Below are positions 42,846-51,351 of a DNA stretch of 64,000 nucleotides, piece after piece (position 1 is the stretch's first letter; the number at the start of each line of letters is the position of its first letter). The stretch is from contig NZ_NUPZ01000022.1 in assembly GCF_002584985.1 (NCBI RefSeq), positions 50,244 through 114,243 of the forward strand, read 5' to 3'. The stretch is from Bacillus sp. AFS029637. Its GTDB lineage: Bacteria > Bacillota > Bacilli > Bacillales > Bacillaceae_G. The notes beneath the pieces were generated by a model. It had not been told where the DNA came from. It saw only the letters and a list, made by a program, of their open reading frames with translations, and did no database searches. The translations under genes and the position numbers were made by a program.

Positions 42846-43829
42846 ATGACTTCAATAAAAGTGCACTGCTTAGTGAGTTGTTTTTGTGAAATTATAAAAA
42901 GGCGTAGTGATATAGATTTTCGTCCATTTTATTTTGGACTATGGGATGGAGATTTTGATATAACAGATGGCGGAATTATTTCATATCACTCCGAAAATAT
43001 TAACCATGATCATTACTTACTTTGGTATGAAAAATTGTACGGTATTAAAGTGAGCGAATGGTATGATCATGAAAGAGATAAAAGTAGTAATGTAGAAACA
43101 TTTTTAGAATTAGTAGAAAACAAGCCAGAGAATCGCTATGTAATTGTAATGGTTGATATGTCCTTATTACCTGAGAGGGAAAATAAATTCCATCAAAAAC
43201 CGTTTCCACATTATTTAATGATATCGAAGACAGAGAAAGAAGAAGAATGGTTCATGTTAGATCCTGATTTTCGCTGGGAAGGGAATATGGAAAGAGAAAA
43301 AGTGCTTCACTCTGTTCAAGATAACCCTTTTGGTGGAGGATATTTCATTGATATAGAAGGAATTGGGGAGCCGACACAAGAAATGGTAGCTAGTTATTTC
43401 ACGGAAACATTCAAAAAGAAGGAAAATGAATTAACTATGGAGCTGAAAAACTTAATTATAAAAATGGCAAATGAGGAAGAGGGGTATGAGCTTTCTAGGC
43501 TTGTAGCGGCAGTAAAACAAATTCCAGTACTTGCGATTCGTAAATATAGTTATGAGCATGCCTTTGCATACTTCCGTGAAACGTTACAATATTCAGAGCA
43601 AGAATTTGATTATTGGTGTGATCGAGTAGAAGATATTGTACAAGGATTTACAAATGTACAGTATCGTGCAATTAAAATGGCAATGACGAATAATAAAGGT
43701 ATGCTAGTATCGATTGTTGAAAAACTGGATGAAATGAATGCAATTGAACTGCAAATTAAGGAAGAGTTAGAGAAACAATTTCTAGCGTGGAAAGCTATAA
43801 GAATAAATCAGTCTGTCGTAACTCTTTAA
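42846..43829 (+). CDS. asbE: Petrobactin biosynthesis condensing protein AsbE
   Basis: A 327-residue protein that transfers 3,4-dihydroxybenzoate from AsbD to a spermidine amine in petrobactin assembly. It is largely specific to asb clusters, with no common domain that I can name; Cys/His residues near the start (VHCLVSCFCEI) and the DGDFDITDGGIISYHSENINHDHY region (split over about 34-58) may form the active site by analogy with butirosin-type acyltransferases. ATG 42846 is preferred to the in-frame TTG at 42825, which has no ribosome site. Confidence 0.93.
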   Translation: MTSIKVHCLVSCFCEIIKRRSDIDFRPFYFGLWDGDFDITDGGIISYHSENINHDHYLLWYEKLYGIKVSEWYDHERDKSSNVETFLELVENKPENRYVIVMVDMSLLPERENKFHQKPFPHYLMISKTEKEEEWFMLDPDFRWEGNMEREKVLHSVQDNPFGGGYFIDIEGIGEPTQEMVASYFTETFKKKENELTMELKNLIIKMANEEEGYELSRLVAAVKQIPVLAIRKYSYEHAFAYFRETLQYSEQEFDYWCDRVEDIVQGFTNVQYRAIKMAMTNNKGMLVSIVEKLDEMNAIELQIKEELEKQFLAWKAIRINQSVVTL

Positions 43830-43866
43830 AAAGTTTACTGAATTTAAGATAAGGGAGTTTAAAGCT

Positions 43867-44709
43867 ATGAAATATTCACTATGTACCATTTCATTTCGCC
43901 ATCAATTAATTTCATTTACTGATATTGTTCAATTTGCATACGAAAACGGTTTTGAAGGAATTGAATTATGGGGGACTCATGCACAAAATTTGTATATGCA
44001 AGAGCGTGAAACGACAGAACGAGAATTGGCTTTTTTAAAGGATAAAAATTTAGAAGTTACGATGATTAGTGATTATTTAGACATATCCTTATCAGCAAAT
44101 TTTGAAAAAACGATAGAGAAGTGTAAACAGCTCATAACGTTAGCGAATTGGTTTCATACAAACAAGATTCGTACGTTTGCCGGTCAAAAAGGGAGCAAAG
44201 ACTTTTCGGTTCAAGAGAGGAAAGAGTATGTGAAGCGAATTCGCAAAATTTGTGATTTATTTGCTCAGCATAATATGTATGTACTGTTAGAAACACATCC
44301 AAATACGTTAACGGACACATTGCCTTCTACTATGGAATTATTGGAAGAAGTAAATCATCCGAATTTGAAAATAAACCTTGATTTTCTTCATATATGGGAG
44401 TCTGGTGCAGATCCAATAGACAGTTTCCAGCGGTTAAGGCCATGGATCCAACATTACCACTTTAAGAATATATCTTCAGCGGATTATTTACATGTGTTTG
44501 AACCTAATAATGTATATGCAGCAGCAGGAAGCCGAATTGGTATGGTCCCATTATTTGAAGGTATCGTAAATTATGATGAGATCATCCAAGAAGTGAAAGA
44601 TACTAACTATTTTGCTTCACTGGAGTGGTTTGGCCATAATACGAAAGATATACTGAAAGAAGAAATAAAGCTATTAACAAATAGAGAATTAGAAGTAGTA
44701 ACTTCATAA
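43867..44709 (+). CDS. asbF: 3-dehydroshikimate dehydratase AsbF
   Basis: The 280-residue TIM-barrel enzyme converts 3-dehydroshikimate to 3,4-dihydroxybenzoate, the catechol of petrobactin. It belongs to the xylose-isomerase-like fold: FEGIELWGTHAQNLY near the start, VLLETHPNTLTD with a metal-binding Glu/His, INLDFLHIWESGADP and YHFKNISSADYLHVFE carry conserved metal and catalytic residues. ATG 43867 after AAGGGAG. Last gene of asbABCDEF, closed by a terminator. Confidence 0.97.
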   Translation: MKYSLCTISFRHQLISFTDIVQFAYENGFEGIELWGTHAQNLYMQERETTERELAFLKDKNLEVTMISDYLDISLSANFEKTIEKCKQLITLANWFHTNKIRTFAGQKGSKDFSVQERKEYVKRIRKICDLFAQHNMYVLLETHPNTLTDTLPSTMELLEEVNHPNLKINLDFLHIWESGADPIDSFQRLRPWIQHYHFKNISSADYLHVFEPNNVYAAAGSRIGMVPLFEGIVNYDEIIQEVKDTNYFASLEWFGHNTKDILKEEIKLLTNRELEVVTS

Positions 44710-44721
44710 AGTGAAATGATG

Positions 44722-44747
44722 AAAGAGTCTCGTTTAGGAGACTCTTT
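44722..44747 (+). terminator. Terminator of the asb operon
   Basis: Perfect arms aaagagtctc (44722-44731) and gagactcttt (44738-44747), followed by T. Confidence 0.9.
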
Positions 44748-44834
44748 TTTTATGTGAAAAAAATAACCAAAAATTACCATGTATTTAAATTCGATTTTGA
44801 CACAATTTATATATAAATAAGGAGGTGATTGGTA

Positions 44835-45041
44835 ATGGCTAGAAATCGTACTTCTAATCAATTAGCATCACATGGAGCACAAGCAGCTCTAGATCAAATG
44901 AAATATGAAATTGCACAAGAGTTCGGTGTACAACTTGGAGCTGATACTTCTTCTCGTGCAAACGGTTCTGTAGGCGGTGAAATCACAAAACGTCTTGTAG
45001 CGATGGCAGAACAACAGCTTGGTGGCGGATATACTCGCTAA
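44835..45041 (+). CDS. Alpha/beta-type small acid-soluble spore protein
   Basis: A 68-residue SASP that coats and protects spore DNA. It shows the family signature [17 protein letters not shown], with the GPR protease cleavage site after the Glu in YEIAQEF, and the second conserved part [15 protein letters not shown] 44835 follows GGAGGTGATT at good spacing; the GTG at 44829 is less likely. Expressed in the forespore (sigma G in the family). It follows the asb terminator and is not part of that operon, although petrobactin is also linked to sporulation in B. anthracis. Confidence 0.95.
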   Translation: MARNRTSNQLASHGAQAALDQMKYEIAQEFGVQLGADTSSRANGSVGGEITKRLVAMAEQQLGGGYTR

Positions 45042-45059
45042 GTGTAGAAGGTTATAGGA

Positions 45060-45081
45060 GAAAGGAAGGATCCTTCCTTTC
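45060..45081 (+). terminator. Terminator after the SASP gene
   Basis: A palindrome, gaaaggaagga (45060-45070) with tccttcctttc (45071-45081), followed by a run of T. The loop would form by opening the central bases. Confidence 0.8.
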
Positions 45082-45190
45082 TTTTTTATTTTCAATTAAT
45101 TGGTATGGATATAAAACGAACTGGATTCAAAGAATAAAAATAATGCTATATTTTAGCCTATTTCTTTTGTTGTGAATGGAAGGTAGTAAC

Positions 45191-45243
45191 CATGTAATAG
45201 CCCTGGTGGAATGAACATTACGTTCCACCAGGGTTATTACATG
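45191..45243 (+). repeat. Long inverted repeat upstream of the MFS gene
   Basis: Arms of 21 bases (45191-45211 and 45223-45243), beginning catgtaatagccctggtgga and its inverse, pair with a single G-U step around an 11-base loop. There is no T-run on either side, so it is not a simple terminator. It ends 11 bp before the first MFS start codon and may be an operator or an mRNA hairpin. Confidence 0.75.
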
Positions 45244-45254
45244 GTAAGAAATAT

Positions 45255-46487
45255 ATGATGAAAGGTTTAGAAATCAACATGTTAAAAAAAGAAAACTGTT
45301 GTTTAATTGCGCTTGCATCAGTTCCGCTTGTTATGACATTAGGGAATTCCATGCTCATTCCAATCTTGCCGACTATTGAAAAGAAATTACATATTTCATC
45401 GTTTCAAGTATCCATGATTATAACAATTTATTCTATCATTGCAATTGTGCTTATTCCGATTGCTGGTTATTTATCAGACAGATGGGGACGGAAGATGGTA
45501 ATGGTTCCGAGTTTATTGATTGCAGCTATCGGAGGTGCGGTAACTGGCTGGGTATCATGGAAAGTTGATAATCCGTACACTTGGATACTTATCGGTAGAG
45601 CGATTCAAGGCATTGGCGCTGCTGGTGCTATGCCAGTTGTTATACCGTGTGTTGGTGATTTATACAAAGATGAAAAACAAGTTAGTACAGGTTTAGGAAT
45701 CATTGAGACATCCAATACATTTGGAAAAGTACTCAGCCCTATTTTAGGATCTGCTCTGGCTGCCATTGTATGGTTTTTACCGTTTTGGGCCATTCCTGTT
45801 TTATGTGTAGTATCGATTGTTTTATTACTCGTACTAGTAAAGGCAAAAAAACAAGAAGGGGAAGTACCGCCATTAAAGGAATTTATTCAATCTATTATCT
45901 CCACGTTTCGAGAAAAGGGAAGATGGTTAATTGCCATTTTTATACTAGGTGCAATTATTATGCTTATTTTATTCGGAATTCTCTTTTATTTATCTACTAT
46001 ACTGGAGTCAAAGTATGACATTCATGGTATATGGAAAGGATGTGTAATTGCCATTCCTTTGCTTGTCTTATCTCTTAGTTCCTATTTGGCTGGTAAAAAA
46101 ATTGGAGATAATCAAAATGTTATGAAGAAGTGTATTTATATTGGTTTTTTACTAGCGGCTACATCAGTCGTAATGCCTTTATTTGTGAAAGGGATTTATT
46201 TACTACTTCTTTGTCTCGTTATTATGGGAATAGGTATTGGTATGGCACTCCCATGTTTAGATGCCTTAATTACACAAGGGATTGAAAAGGAGCAGAGAGG
46301 AACGGTTACGTCATTTTATAGTTCAATGCGATTTATCGGTGTAGCAGCTGGACCGCCTCTATATTCTTTTTTCATGAAAGGGGCGGACCATGAAGTGTTT
46401 TATTTGACAAGTATTTTCGCTATTATTGGTGCTGTTATAGCAATGATTTGGATTAAACCAGCAAAAGATACAAAGATGGTAACATAG
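45255..46487 (+). CDS. MFS family drug/metabolite exporter
   Basis: A 410-residue major facilitator protein with twelve predicted membrane segments. Motif A LSDRWGRKMVM (about 74-84), motif C-like GLGIIETSNTFGKVLSPILGS (in two parts near 148-168) in helix 5 marks a drug-proton antiporter. Starts at 45255, 45258 and 45279 are all possible; none has a strong ribosome site. It lies after asb and the SASP gene; a role in siderophore export is tempting but unproven, and the known B. anthracis petrobactin exporter is, as I recall, an RND protein elsewhere. Confidence 0.85.
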   Translation: MMKGLEINMLKKENCCLIALASVPLVMTLGNSMLIPILPTIEKKLHISSFQVSMIITIYSIIAIVLIPIAGYLSDRWGRKMVMVPSLLIAAIGGAVTGWVSWKVDNPYTWILIGRAIQGIGAAGAMPVVIPCVGDLYKDEKQVSTGLGIIETSNTFGKVLSPILGSALAAIVWFLPFWAIPVLCVVSIVLLLVLVKAKKQEGEVPPLKEFIQSIISTFREKGRWLIAIFILGAIIMLILFGILFYLSTILESKYDIHGIWKGCVIAIPLLVLSLSSYLAGKKIGDNQNVMKKCIYIGFLLAATSVVMPLFVKGIYLLLLCLVIMGIGIGMALPCLDALITQGIEKEQRGTVTSFYSSMRFIGVAAGPPLYSFFMKGADHEVFYLTSIFAIIGAVIAMIWIKPAKDTKMVT

Positions 46488-46512
46488 AACGCGGAACCGC
46501 TTTCATAATTAC

Positions 46513-46554
46513 AAAGAGAATGGCATGATGTGTAATTAACATGCCATTCTCTTT
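46513..46554. terminator. Bidirectional terminator between MFS and LysE genes
   Basis: Perfect 15-bp arms aaagagaatggcatg (46513-46527) and catgccattctcttt (46540-46554). Confidence 0.9.
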
Positions 46555-46560
46555 ATTTAG

Positions 46561-47172
46561 TTAAAAAATAACTTGTTTTAACATATAAAGTGCGACGCCC
46601 CAAATGATGACTCCTGAAACTTTATTTAATAATGCAAGTGTTTTTCCAGTTGAATCTAGCCTTTTTAAAAATTTACCAGCTAAAGCTAAGCAAATAAACC
46701 AAATCCAAGAAACAATAATTGTGGCAATTGTAAAAGCCCATTTGTCACTTCCTATGTATTGAATCGAATTTGTTCCAATTACACCGATCGTATCTAAAAT
46801 TGCATGTGGATTTAATAACGAAACGGATGCAGCGAAAAGTATTTGTTTTTTTACTGGAATGCTTTCTTCTTGTTTTGCATCATTGGAAGGGTTACTTCTC
46901 CAAATAACAAGGCCCATATATATGAGAAAGAAAAATCCAATCACATATAACGTGTTAGTCAACCAGGAAAAAGTAAGGAGTATAAGGGAGACACCTTGTA
47001 CTGCAATTAATATTAGTAACGTATCGCACATAGAGGCAGTTAATACTACAGGAGCTGCTCTCCAAATGTTTGGTTGGCTCGCACCTTGGTTAAAGACGAA
47101 CACATTTTGGACGCCTAATGGAATGATAAGACCAAATGCAAGAATGATACCATGAATAATTGCTTCACCCAT
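46561..47172 (-). CDS. LysE/ArgO family amino acid exporter
   Basis: A 203-residue membrane protein with five to six helices; it opens with the family pattern HGIILAFGLIIPLGVQNVFVFNQGA (split over about 7-31), then ASMCDTLLIL and LLNPHAILDTIGVIGT. LysE/ArgO proteins export basic amino acids. The second of two ATGs (47172) has better spacing to GGAGG. It is divergent from a MocR-type regulator at 47291, a pairing often seen for amino-acid exporters, so that regulator is the likely controller. Confidence 0.87.
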   Translation of the reverse strand: MGEAIIHGIILAFGLIIPLGVQNVFVFNQGASQPNIWRAAPVVLTASMCDTLLILIAVQGVSLILLTFSWLTNTLYVIGFFFLIYMGLVIWRSNPSNDAKQEESIPVKKQILFAASVSLLNPHAILDTIGVIGTNSIQYIGSDKWAFTIATIIVSWIWFICLALAGKFLKRLDSTGKTLALLNKVSGVIIWGVALYMLKQVIF

Positions 47173-47247
47173 CATATTACCTCCTACTTAAATTCATTAT
47201 GATAGTGTATATTGTATAGAAGAAATGAAAATTTGTATCCATCCATA

Positions 47248-47269
47248 TGGTTGGGGAGGTCGCCAACCA
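47248..47269. promoter_or_regulatory. Inverted repeat in the lysE/mocR divergent promoter
   Basis: tggttgg (47248-47254) and ccaacca (47263-47269) form a perfect 7-bp pair with an 8-base loop, 22 bp before the MocR start. A candidate operator for the MocR protein; inferred from position. Confidence 0.35.
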
Positions 47270-47290
47270 AAAAGAATGTAAGGTGATATG

Positions 47291-48733
47291 ATGGAAAGAT
47301 TCGTTTGGAAACCGAATACGTCTCTAGCGACTCCTTTGTATAAACAAATAGAAACGTATATAAAAGAAAAAATTGTTAATGGAGAATGGACTATTGGAAC
47401 GAGATTACCTTCCCAAAGAGATTTGGCACATACATTTGGTGTGAATCGAAGTACGATTGTCATGGCTTTTGATGAACTAGTCGCAAGGGGATACATTGAA
47501 GGGAATGGCAGGAAAGGAACAATTGTTGTAAATAATAATGAGAATGCTTCAACATACGCACCCCCGCCTAATTGGCAGTCTTATGTAGAAACAGGACTTC
47601 ATTATCCGAATCTGCCTGCTATTCAAGAGATTAATCAAGCTGAGTTTTATCCGTATGTAATTCGTTTAGGAACAGGTGAGCTCGCGCCAAGTCTTTTACC
47701 TGAAAAAAAGACGAAAGTAGTAATGAATAAGCTTTTAAAATCAAACGTGATACTTGGGTATGAACAGCCAAAAGGTAATCTTAATTTAAGGAGGCAAATT
47801 GCGGACTATTTAAAAGGACATGGTATATATGTATCTCCTGACTCTATATTGATTGTTTCAGGAGCAATCCAAGCGCTTCAACTCATTTCTATTGGGCTTC
47901 TTCCGAAAGGAGCATCCATTTTATTAGAAAAACCATCATATTTATACTCTCTCAATGTTTTTCAATCAGCAGGAATACGTTTAATTGGAATGCCATTGGA
48001 TGAGAGTGGGCTAGATGTGTCATATATTGCGAAATATAAGAAGCAATTTAATGCTTCTATTTTATATACAATTCCGTCTTTTCATAATCCAACGAATTTT
48101 AGCATGGATACGAAGAAGCGGACAGAAGTGATGGAGATATGCAATGAAATTGGATTGCCTATTATAGAGGACGCAGTGTATCAAGACTTATGGTTTGATG
48201 CCCCTATTTCGAAACCTTTAAAAGCATATGATAAAAATGGAATCGTACTACATATTGGAAGCATGTCTAAAGTAATTAGTCCTGGATTAAGAATTGGATG
48301 GATTGTTGGACCTGAGCCAGTCATTCAAAGATTGGCAGACATAAAAATGCAAACAGATTATGGATCGAGTTCTATATCTCAGCAAATTGCCACAGAGTGG
48401 TTTAAAGATGGATTGTATGAAGAACATTTACAGTTTGTAAGAGGTGAGCTTAAAAAACGTAGGGACTTTATGGTGAGTATGTTAAAGAAGTATTGTAGTG
48501 AAATAGCGACATGGTATGAACCGGCAGGTGGTTTTTATATTTGGTTACATATGAGTGTTCCGATTTCAAATCGTAGTTTATTTGACAAAGCTTTGAAAGA
48601 AAAGATTTTATTAAATCCGGGTACTTTGTATGATAGAAGTGCAAACCAATTTTTGCGTCTATCATATTCATACGCAACGTTAGAAGAAATTGAAGTAGGT
48701 ATAAAGAAGCTTGCACAACTAATGAAAAAGTAA
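47291..48733 (+). CDS. MocR family regulator (GntR winged helix fused to PLP aminotransferase domain)
   Basis: A 480-residue fusion protein: GntR-type winged helix at about 10-80 (PLYKQIETYIKEKIVNGEW, LPSQRDLAHTFGVNRSTIV) and a fold-type I aminotransferase domain (about 110-480) with the PLP lysine in GSMSKVISPGLRIGW and the NPTNFS segment. MocR proteins sense PLP or amino acids and control amino-acid, vitamin B6 or GABA genes. Second ATG (47291) chosen on spacing to AAGGTG. Divergent from the LysE exporter; a 55-residue gene follows 12 bp downstream. Confidence 0.9.
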   Translation: MERFVWKPNTSLATPLYKQIETYIKEKIVNGEWTIGTRLPSQRDLAHTFGVNRSTIVMAFDELVARGYIEGNGRKGTIVVNNNENASTYAPPPNWQSYVETGLHYPNLPAIQEINQAEFYPYVIRLGTGELAPSLLPEKKTKVVMNKLLKSNVILGYEQPKGNLNLRRQIADYLKGHGIYVSPDSILIVSGAIQALQLISIGLLPKGASILLEKPSYLYSLNVFQSAGIRLIGMPLDESGLDVSYIAKYKKQFNASILYTIPSFHNPTNFSMDTKKRTEVMEICNEIGLPIIEDAVYQDLWFDAPISKPLKAYDKNGIVLHIGSMSKVISPGLRIGWIVGPEPVIQRLADIKMQTDYGSSSISQQIATEWFKDGLYEEHLQFVRGELKKRRDFMVSMLKKYCSEIATWYEPAGGFYIWLHMSVPISNRSLFDKALKEKILLNPGTLYDRSANQFLRLSYSYATLEEIEVGIKKLAQLMKK

Positions 48734-48745
48734 GAGGAGAAAATA

Positions 48746-48913
48746 ATGAAACAATATGTAATTTGCCAAATTATTAATGGAGATAAATATTTAGCTGCTT
48801 ATGCGGATACGAAGCAGGAAGCAATTGAAAAAGCAGAATTGTTAGGATTACGAACGGGAAATCGATACACCGTTATTACTGCGGAGGAAGCTGAAGGGCT
48901 AACATATCCTTAA
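48746..48913 (+). CDS. Small uncharacterised protein (55 residues)
   Basis: Starts at ATG 48746 after AAGAGGAGAAA, 12 bp behind the MocR stop. The product begins MKQYVICQIINGDKYLAAYA and ends AEEAEGLTYP: a compact alpha/beta-like pattern with a central helix (KQEAIEKAELLGLRTGN). I recognise no named family. Ribosome site, codon use and the terminator right after it support a real gene, likely cotranscribed with the MocR gene. Confidence 0.65.
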   Translation: MKQYVICQIINGDKYLAAYADTKQEAIEKAELLGLRTGNRYTVITAEEAEGLTYP

Positions 48914-48940
48914 GCAACGTATAATAATTATGTAGGAAGT

Positions 48941-48979
48941 AAATAAGCCTAGTAATATATAATATTACTAGGCTTATTT
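48941..48979 (+). terminator. Terminator after the 55-residue gene
   Basis: Perfect 18-bp arms aaataagcctagtaatat (48941-48958) and atattactaggcttattt (48962-48979), then a T-run. Confidence 0.93.
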
Positions 48980-49021
48980 TTTTTGAAAGCGTTACGTGTT
49001 CGCGTATGAAAAATAATAGTA

Positions 49022-49987
49022 TTATGAGTCAAGTTGACGGAAATACCGATTTGTTTTTCGATCCTGATTTCCGTTTCTATATTCATCAATATATTGACTG
49101 AAGTTCCAAGATTGTAAAAATTTATTCGCGGCGTTATAACCAGAATTGTAAAGCCACTCTTTTTCTTCCTTTGTTAACTCAAAGTTTGTACTTGTAATGG
49201 ACCCTGTTGGAATTGTAATTGTTCTTGCTTTTGACTCCTTGTCTAAATGACGTAAATCATGAGCTTGCATCATTGTTTTAAATAGTCCTTTGAACATGGA
49301 GATAGGCTCGGTATAGTGGGCAGGATCAGCTTGAATTTCATCTTTTACAAAATGAAACCCAAAAGTTGGCCAGCGAGGAGAGGTAGGGGAGTCAAAAATC
49401 CAAATTGGGTAATTGCTTAAAATCCCTCCATCAACCATATAACAAGGTTGCTTCCATTTTGGGGTTCTCCATTTTACTGGTTCAAAGAAGAAGGGGATTG
49501 TACTGCTCATTCTTACAGCTTTAGCAATAGAGAAGCGATAATTTAAAAATCCGTAGTTTGGTAAGTCATCAGGAAAGATGACCATTTTACCGTTACTTAT
49601 ATCAGAAGCGATAATTTTAAGCTTATTTAAATCAGGTAAATCTGTAAATAAGTGAACGCCTTTTTTTCGAAGTAATTCTTCAATCCATTCTTCTATAAAG
49701 ATATTAGAGTAAATACCAAGAGTAGTCCATGCGCTTAACCCCTTTCCGATAAACGGGATTCTGTCAATAAAGGTTCTCTTCGTAAATTTATTATAATCAA
49801 TATCAGTTATAATCGTTTTTAACTCTGAACAAGAATATCCTGCTGCTAGGAGCGCAGCGATAATGGAACCAGCTGATGTTCCAGCTACACGCTCCCATTC
49901 ATAGCCTTTTTCAGCTAACGCACAAATTGCCCCTACATGCGCAATTCCGCGTACACCGCCTCCTTCAAAAACACCATCAATCTTCAT
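49022..49987 (-). CDS. Patatin-like phospholipase
   Basis: A 321-residue patatin-fold lipid hydrolase with a Ser-Asp dyad: oxyanion loop EGGGVRGIAHVGA (about 8-20), nucleophile in GTSAGS (near 39-44) and catalytic Asp in YMVDGGILSNYPIW (about 184-197). No signal peptide. The enzymes release fatty acids from phospholipids. Start is ATG 49987; an ATG six bases further upstream is out of frame. AAAGGAAG is the ribosome site. A single gene on the minus strand. Confidence 0.9.
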   Translation of the reverse strand: MKIDGVFEGGGVRGIAHVGAICALAEKGYEWERVAGTSAGSIIAALLAAGYSCSELKTIITDIDYNKFTKRTFIDRIPFIGKGLSAWTTLGIYSNIFIEEWIEELLRKKGVHLFTDLPDLNKLKIIASDISNGKMVIFPDDLPNYGFLNYRFSIAKAVRMSSTIPFFFEPVKWRTPKWKQPCYMVDGGILSNYPIWIFDSPTSPRWPTFGFHFVKDEIQADPAHYTEPISMFKGLFKTMMQAHDLRHLDKESKARTITIPTGSITSTNFELTKEEKEWLYNSGYNAANKFLQSWNFSQYIDEYRNGNQDRKTNRYFRQLDS

Positions 49988-50026
49988 CAATCATACTTCC
50001 TTTCGAATAAAAGATTTGAAAATGGC

Positions 50027-50055
50027 AAAAAAGCACGTATTGTACGTGCTTTTTT
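50027..50055 (-). terminator. Terminator after the YjcZ-type gene
   Basis: Perfect arms aaaaaagcacgta (50027-50039) and tacgtgctttttt (50043-50055), placed just after the YjcZ-type stop on the minus strand. Confidence 0.85.
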
Positions 50056-50074
50056 ACAATAGTTTTTAAGTTTA

Positions 50075-50230
50075 CTAGCAGCCTACAAAGCCGCCCCAAC
50101 AGCTAGCTCCGATGATGATTAGAAGGATAAATAAAACGATTAATAAAGCGAAACCTCCATAACCACATCCACCACAACTACCGCCGTAACCGTAACCGCC
50201 GTAACCGCCGCAACTATATCCGTAACCCAT
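50075..50230 (-). CDS. YjcZ family sporulation protein
   Basis: A 51-residue protein read from ATG 50230, after AAGGAGGAATTC on the minus strand. The N-terminal half is Gly/Tyr/Cys-rich ([17 protein letters not shown]), followed by one hydrophobic helix ([20 protein letters not shown]) and a VGC end, the YjcZ/YrzE-type layout of small sporulation membrane peptides. Below usual gene-caller length but well supported by composition and ribosome site. It has a terminator of its own. Likely sporulation-controlled (family knowledge). Confidence 0.88.
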   Translation of the reverse strand: MGYGYSCGGYGGYGYGGSCGGCGYGGFALLIVLFILLIIIGASCWGGFVGC

Positions 50231-50453
50231 GTGGAATTCCTCCTTAAATTAAAAATGAAAATGAACGAGGGGAAAATGTACTGGAAGAAATAATGAACTA
50301 TCATGTTTGTAGGAACAATGTATACTATGCTTTTTTAAACTTGTTCGCGTATGGAGGAAGAGCCCGTTTTTTGAAGGCTTGTTGTTTTTACAAAGAATGG
50401 AGTATAATTTTTGTGCAATGATACAAATAAGTATGTGAATATAAGGAGAATTT

Positions 50454-51206
50454 ATGAATAAACAAATTGAAGTATTAATTGATAAATATGGACTGACACA
50501 TTTAAAAGAGGAACTTATTAATACTGTATTTCCTTGTGTAAAAGTTGTGCCAAAGCAGGAGGAAACAGTTGCGATAGGTAGTTCGAAAATGGGGGGAGTT
50601 CCGGATTTACCGGATTCATTTGAATATCCAACATATAAAGGAAATCCGTTACAGTTTATCGCTCAATTTAATTTAAATGATTTACAAAATGTTGGTATGG
50701 AGCACAATCTTCCTAAGGCAGGAATGTTATACTTCTTTAGTATTGAAAATTATTTTGAAGAAGATGTAAATCCAAACGAGGCCGGGCGTGTACTTTATTA
50801 TGATATCCCTGTAGAGCATTTACGAAGAGTAGATGAAGTTCAGGGGGAATTTAACCAATGTGCAATTTCATTTGAATTAACGTATAAATTGCCAGAGCTT
50901 TTCATTGAAGATGAGGCTGATTCAGATCGTTTCTTGCAATTACTTGAAGAGTTAATTCCAGACAACTACGATAATCACCAAATGTTTGGGGAGCCATTCT
51001 CTGTACAAGAAGAAGTATTACATGAAACAGGAGACTATATGGGGATAGACCCACAACAAATGACACTTTTATTCCAAATTGATTCAGATACTAAAAATTG
51101 TAATATGATGTGGGGAGATTTAGGAATGCTTTATTTCTGTATTGGAAATGAAGATTTGAAAAAACAACGTTTTGAAAATGCATGCTGCGTATTACAAACT
51201 TGTTAA
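50454..51206 (+). CDS. YwqG family protein (DUF1963)
   Basis: A 250-residue cytoplasmic protein of the DUF1963/YwqG family: GSSKMGGVPDLPDSFEYPTY (about 43-62), PLQFIAQFNLNDL and the LFQIDSDTKNCNMMWGDLGMLYFCI C-terminal region (split over about 202-230) are typical. The role is unknown; YwqG sits near LXG toxin genes in B. subtilis, but no toxin gene is seen here. ATG 50454 after AAGGAG. A terminator follows. Confidence 0.85.
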   Translation: MNKQIEVLIDKYGLTHLKEELINTVFPCVKVVPKQEETVAIGSSKMGGVPDLPDSFEYPTYKGNPLQFIAQFNLNDLQNVGMEHNLPKAGMLYFFSIENYFEEDVNPNEAGRVLYYDIPVEHLRRVDEVQGEFNQCAISFELTYKLPELFIEDEADSDRFLQLLEELIPDNYDNHQMFGEPFSVQEEVLHETGDYMGIDPQQMTLLFQIDSDTKNCNMMWGDLGMLYFCIGNEDLKKQRFENACCVLQTC

Positions 51207-51208
51207 TG

Positions 51209-51243
51209 AAAAAGGTTGTTCTTGTAAAAAGAACAACCTTTTT
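51209..51243 (+). terminator. Terminator after the YwqG gene
   Basis: Perfect arms aaaaaggttgttctt (51209-51223) and aagaacaaccttttt (51229-51243). Confidence 0.93.
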
Positions 51244-51274
51244 ATAATGTTAAATATGCATAATCTCATATGAC

Positions 51275-51327
51275 CTATACGAAAAAGTATTGTATACTCT
51301 GAAACTATACGATACTTTTTCGTATAG
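51275..51327. promoter_or_regulatory. Long inverted repeat upstream of the transglutaminase-like gene
   Basis: 22-base arms (51275-51296 and 51306-51327), starting ctatacgaaaaagtattg, pair with one mismatch around a 9-base centre. A plausible promoter (ATGACC at 51270, 17-base spacer, TATACT at 51293) lies inside, so the repeat could be an operator over the -10 and start site. It ends 24 bp before the gene at 51352. Confidence 0.6.
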
Positions 51328-51351
51328 TTATAGAATGTAAGGAGTGACAAA

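Noticed and set aside
45255-46487. The MFS gene as a dedicated petrobactin exporter
   Set aside because: It is separated from asb by a terminator and a spore-protein gene and has no visible Fur box; the petrobactin exporter known to me in B. anthracis is of another family. Left as an unassigned exporter.
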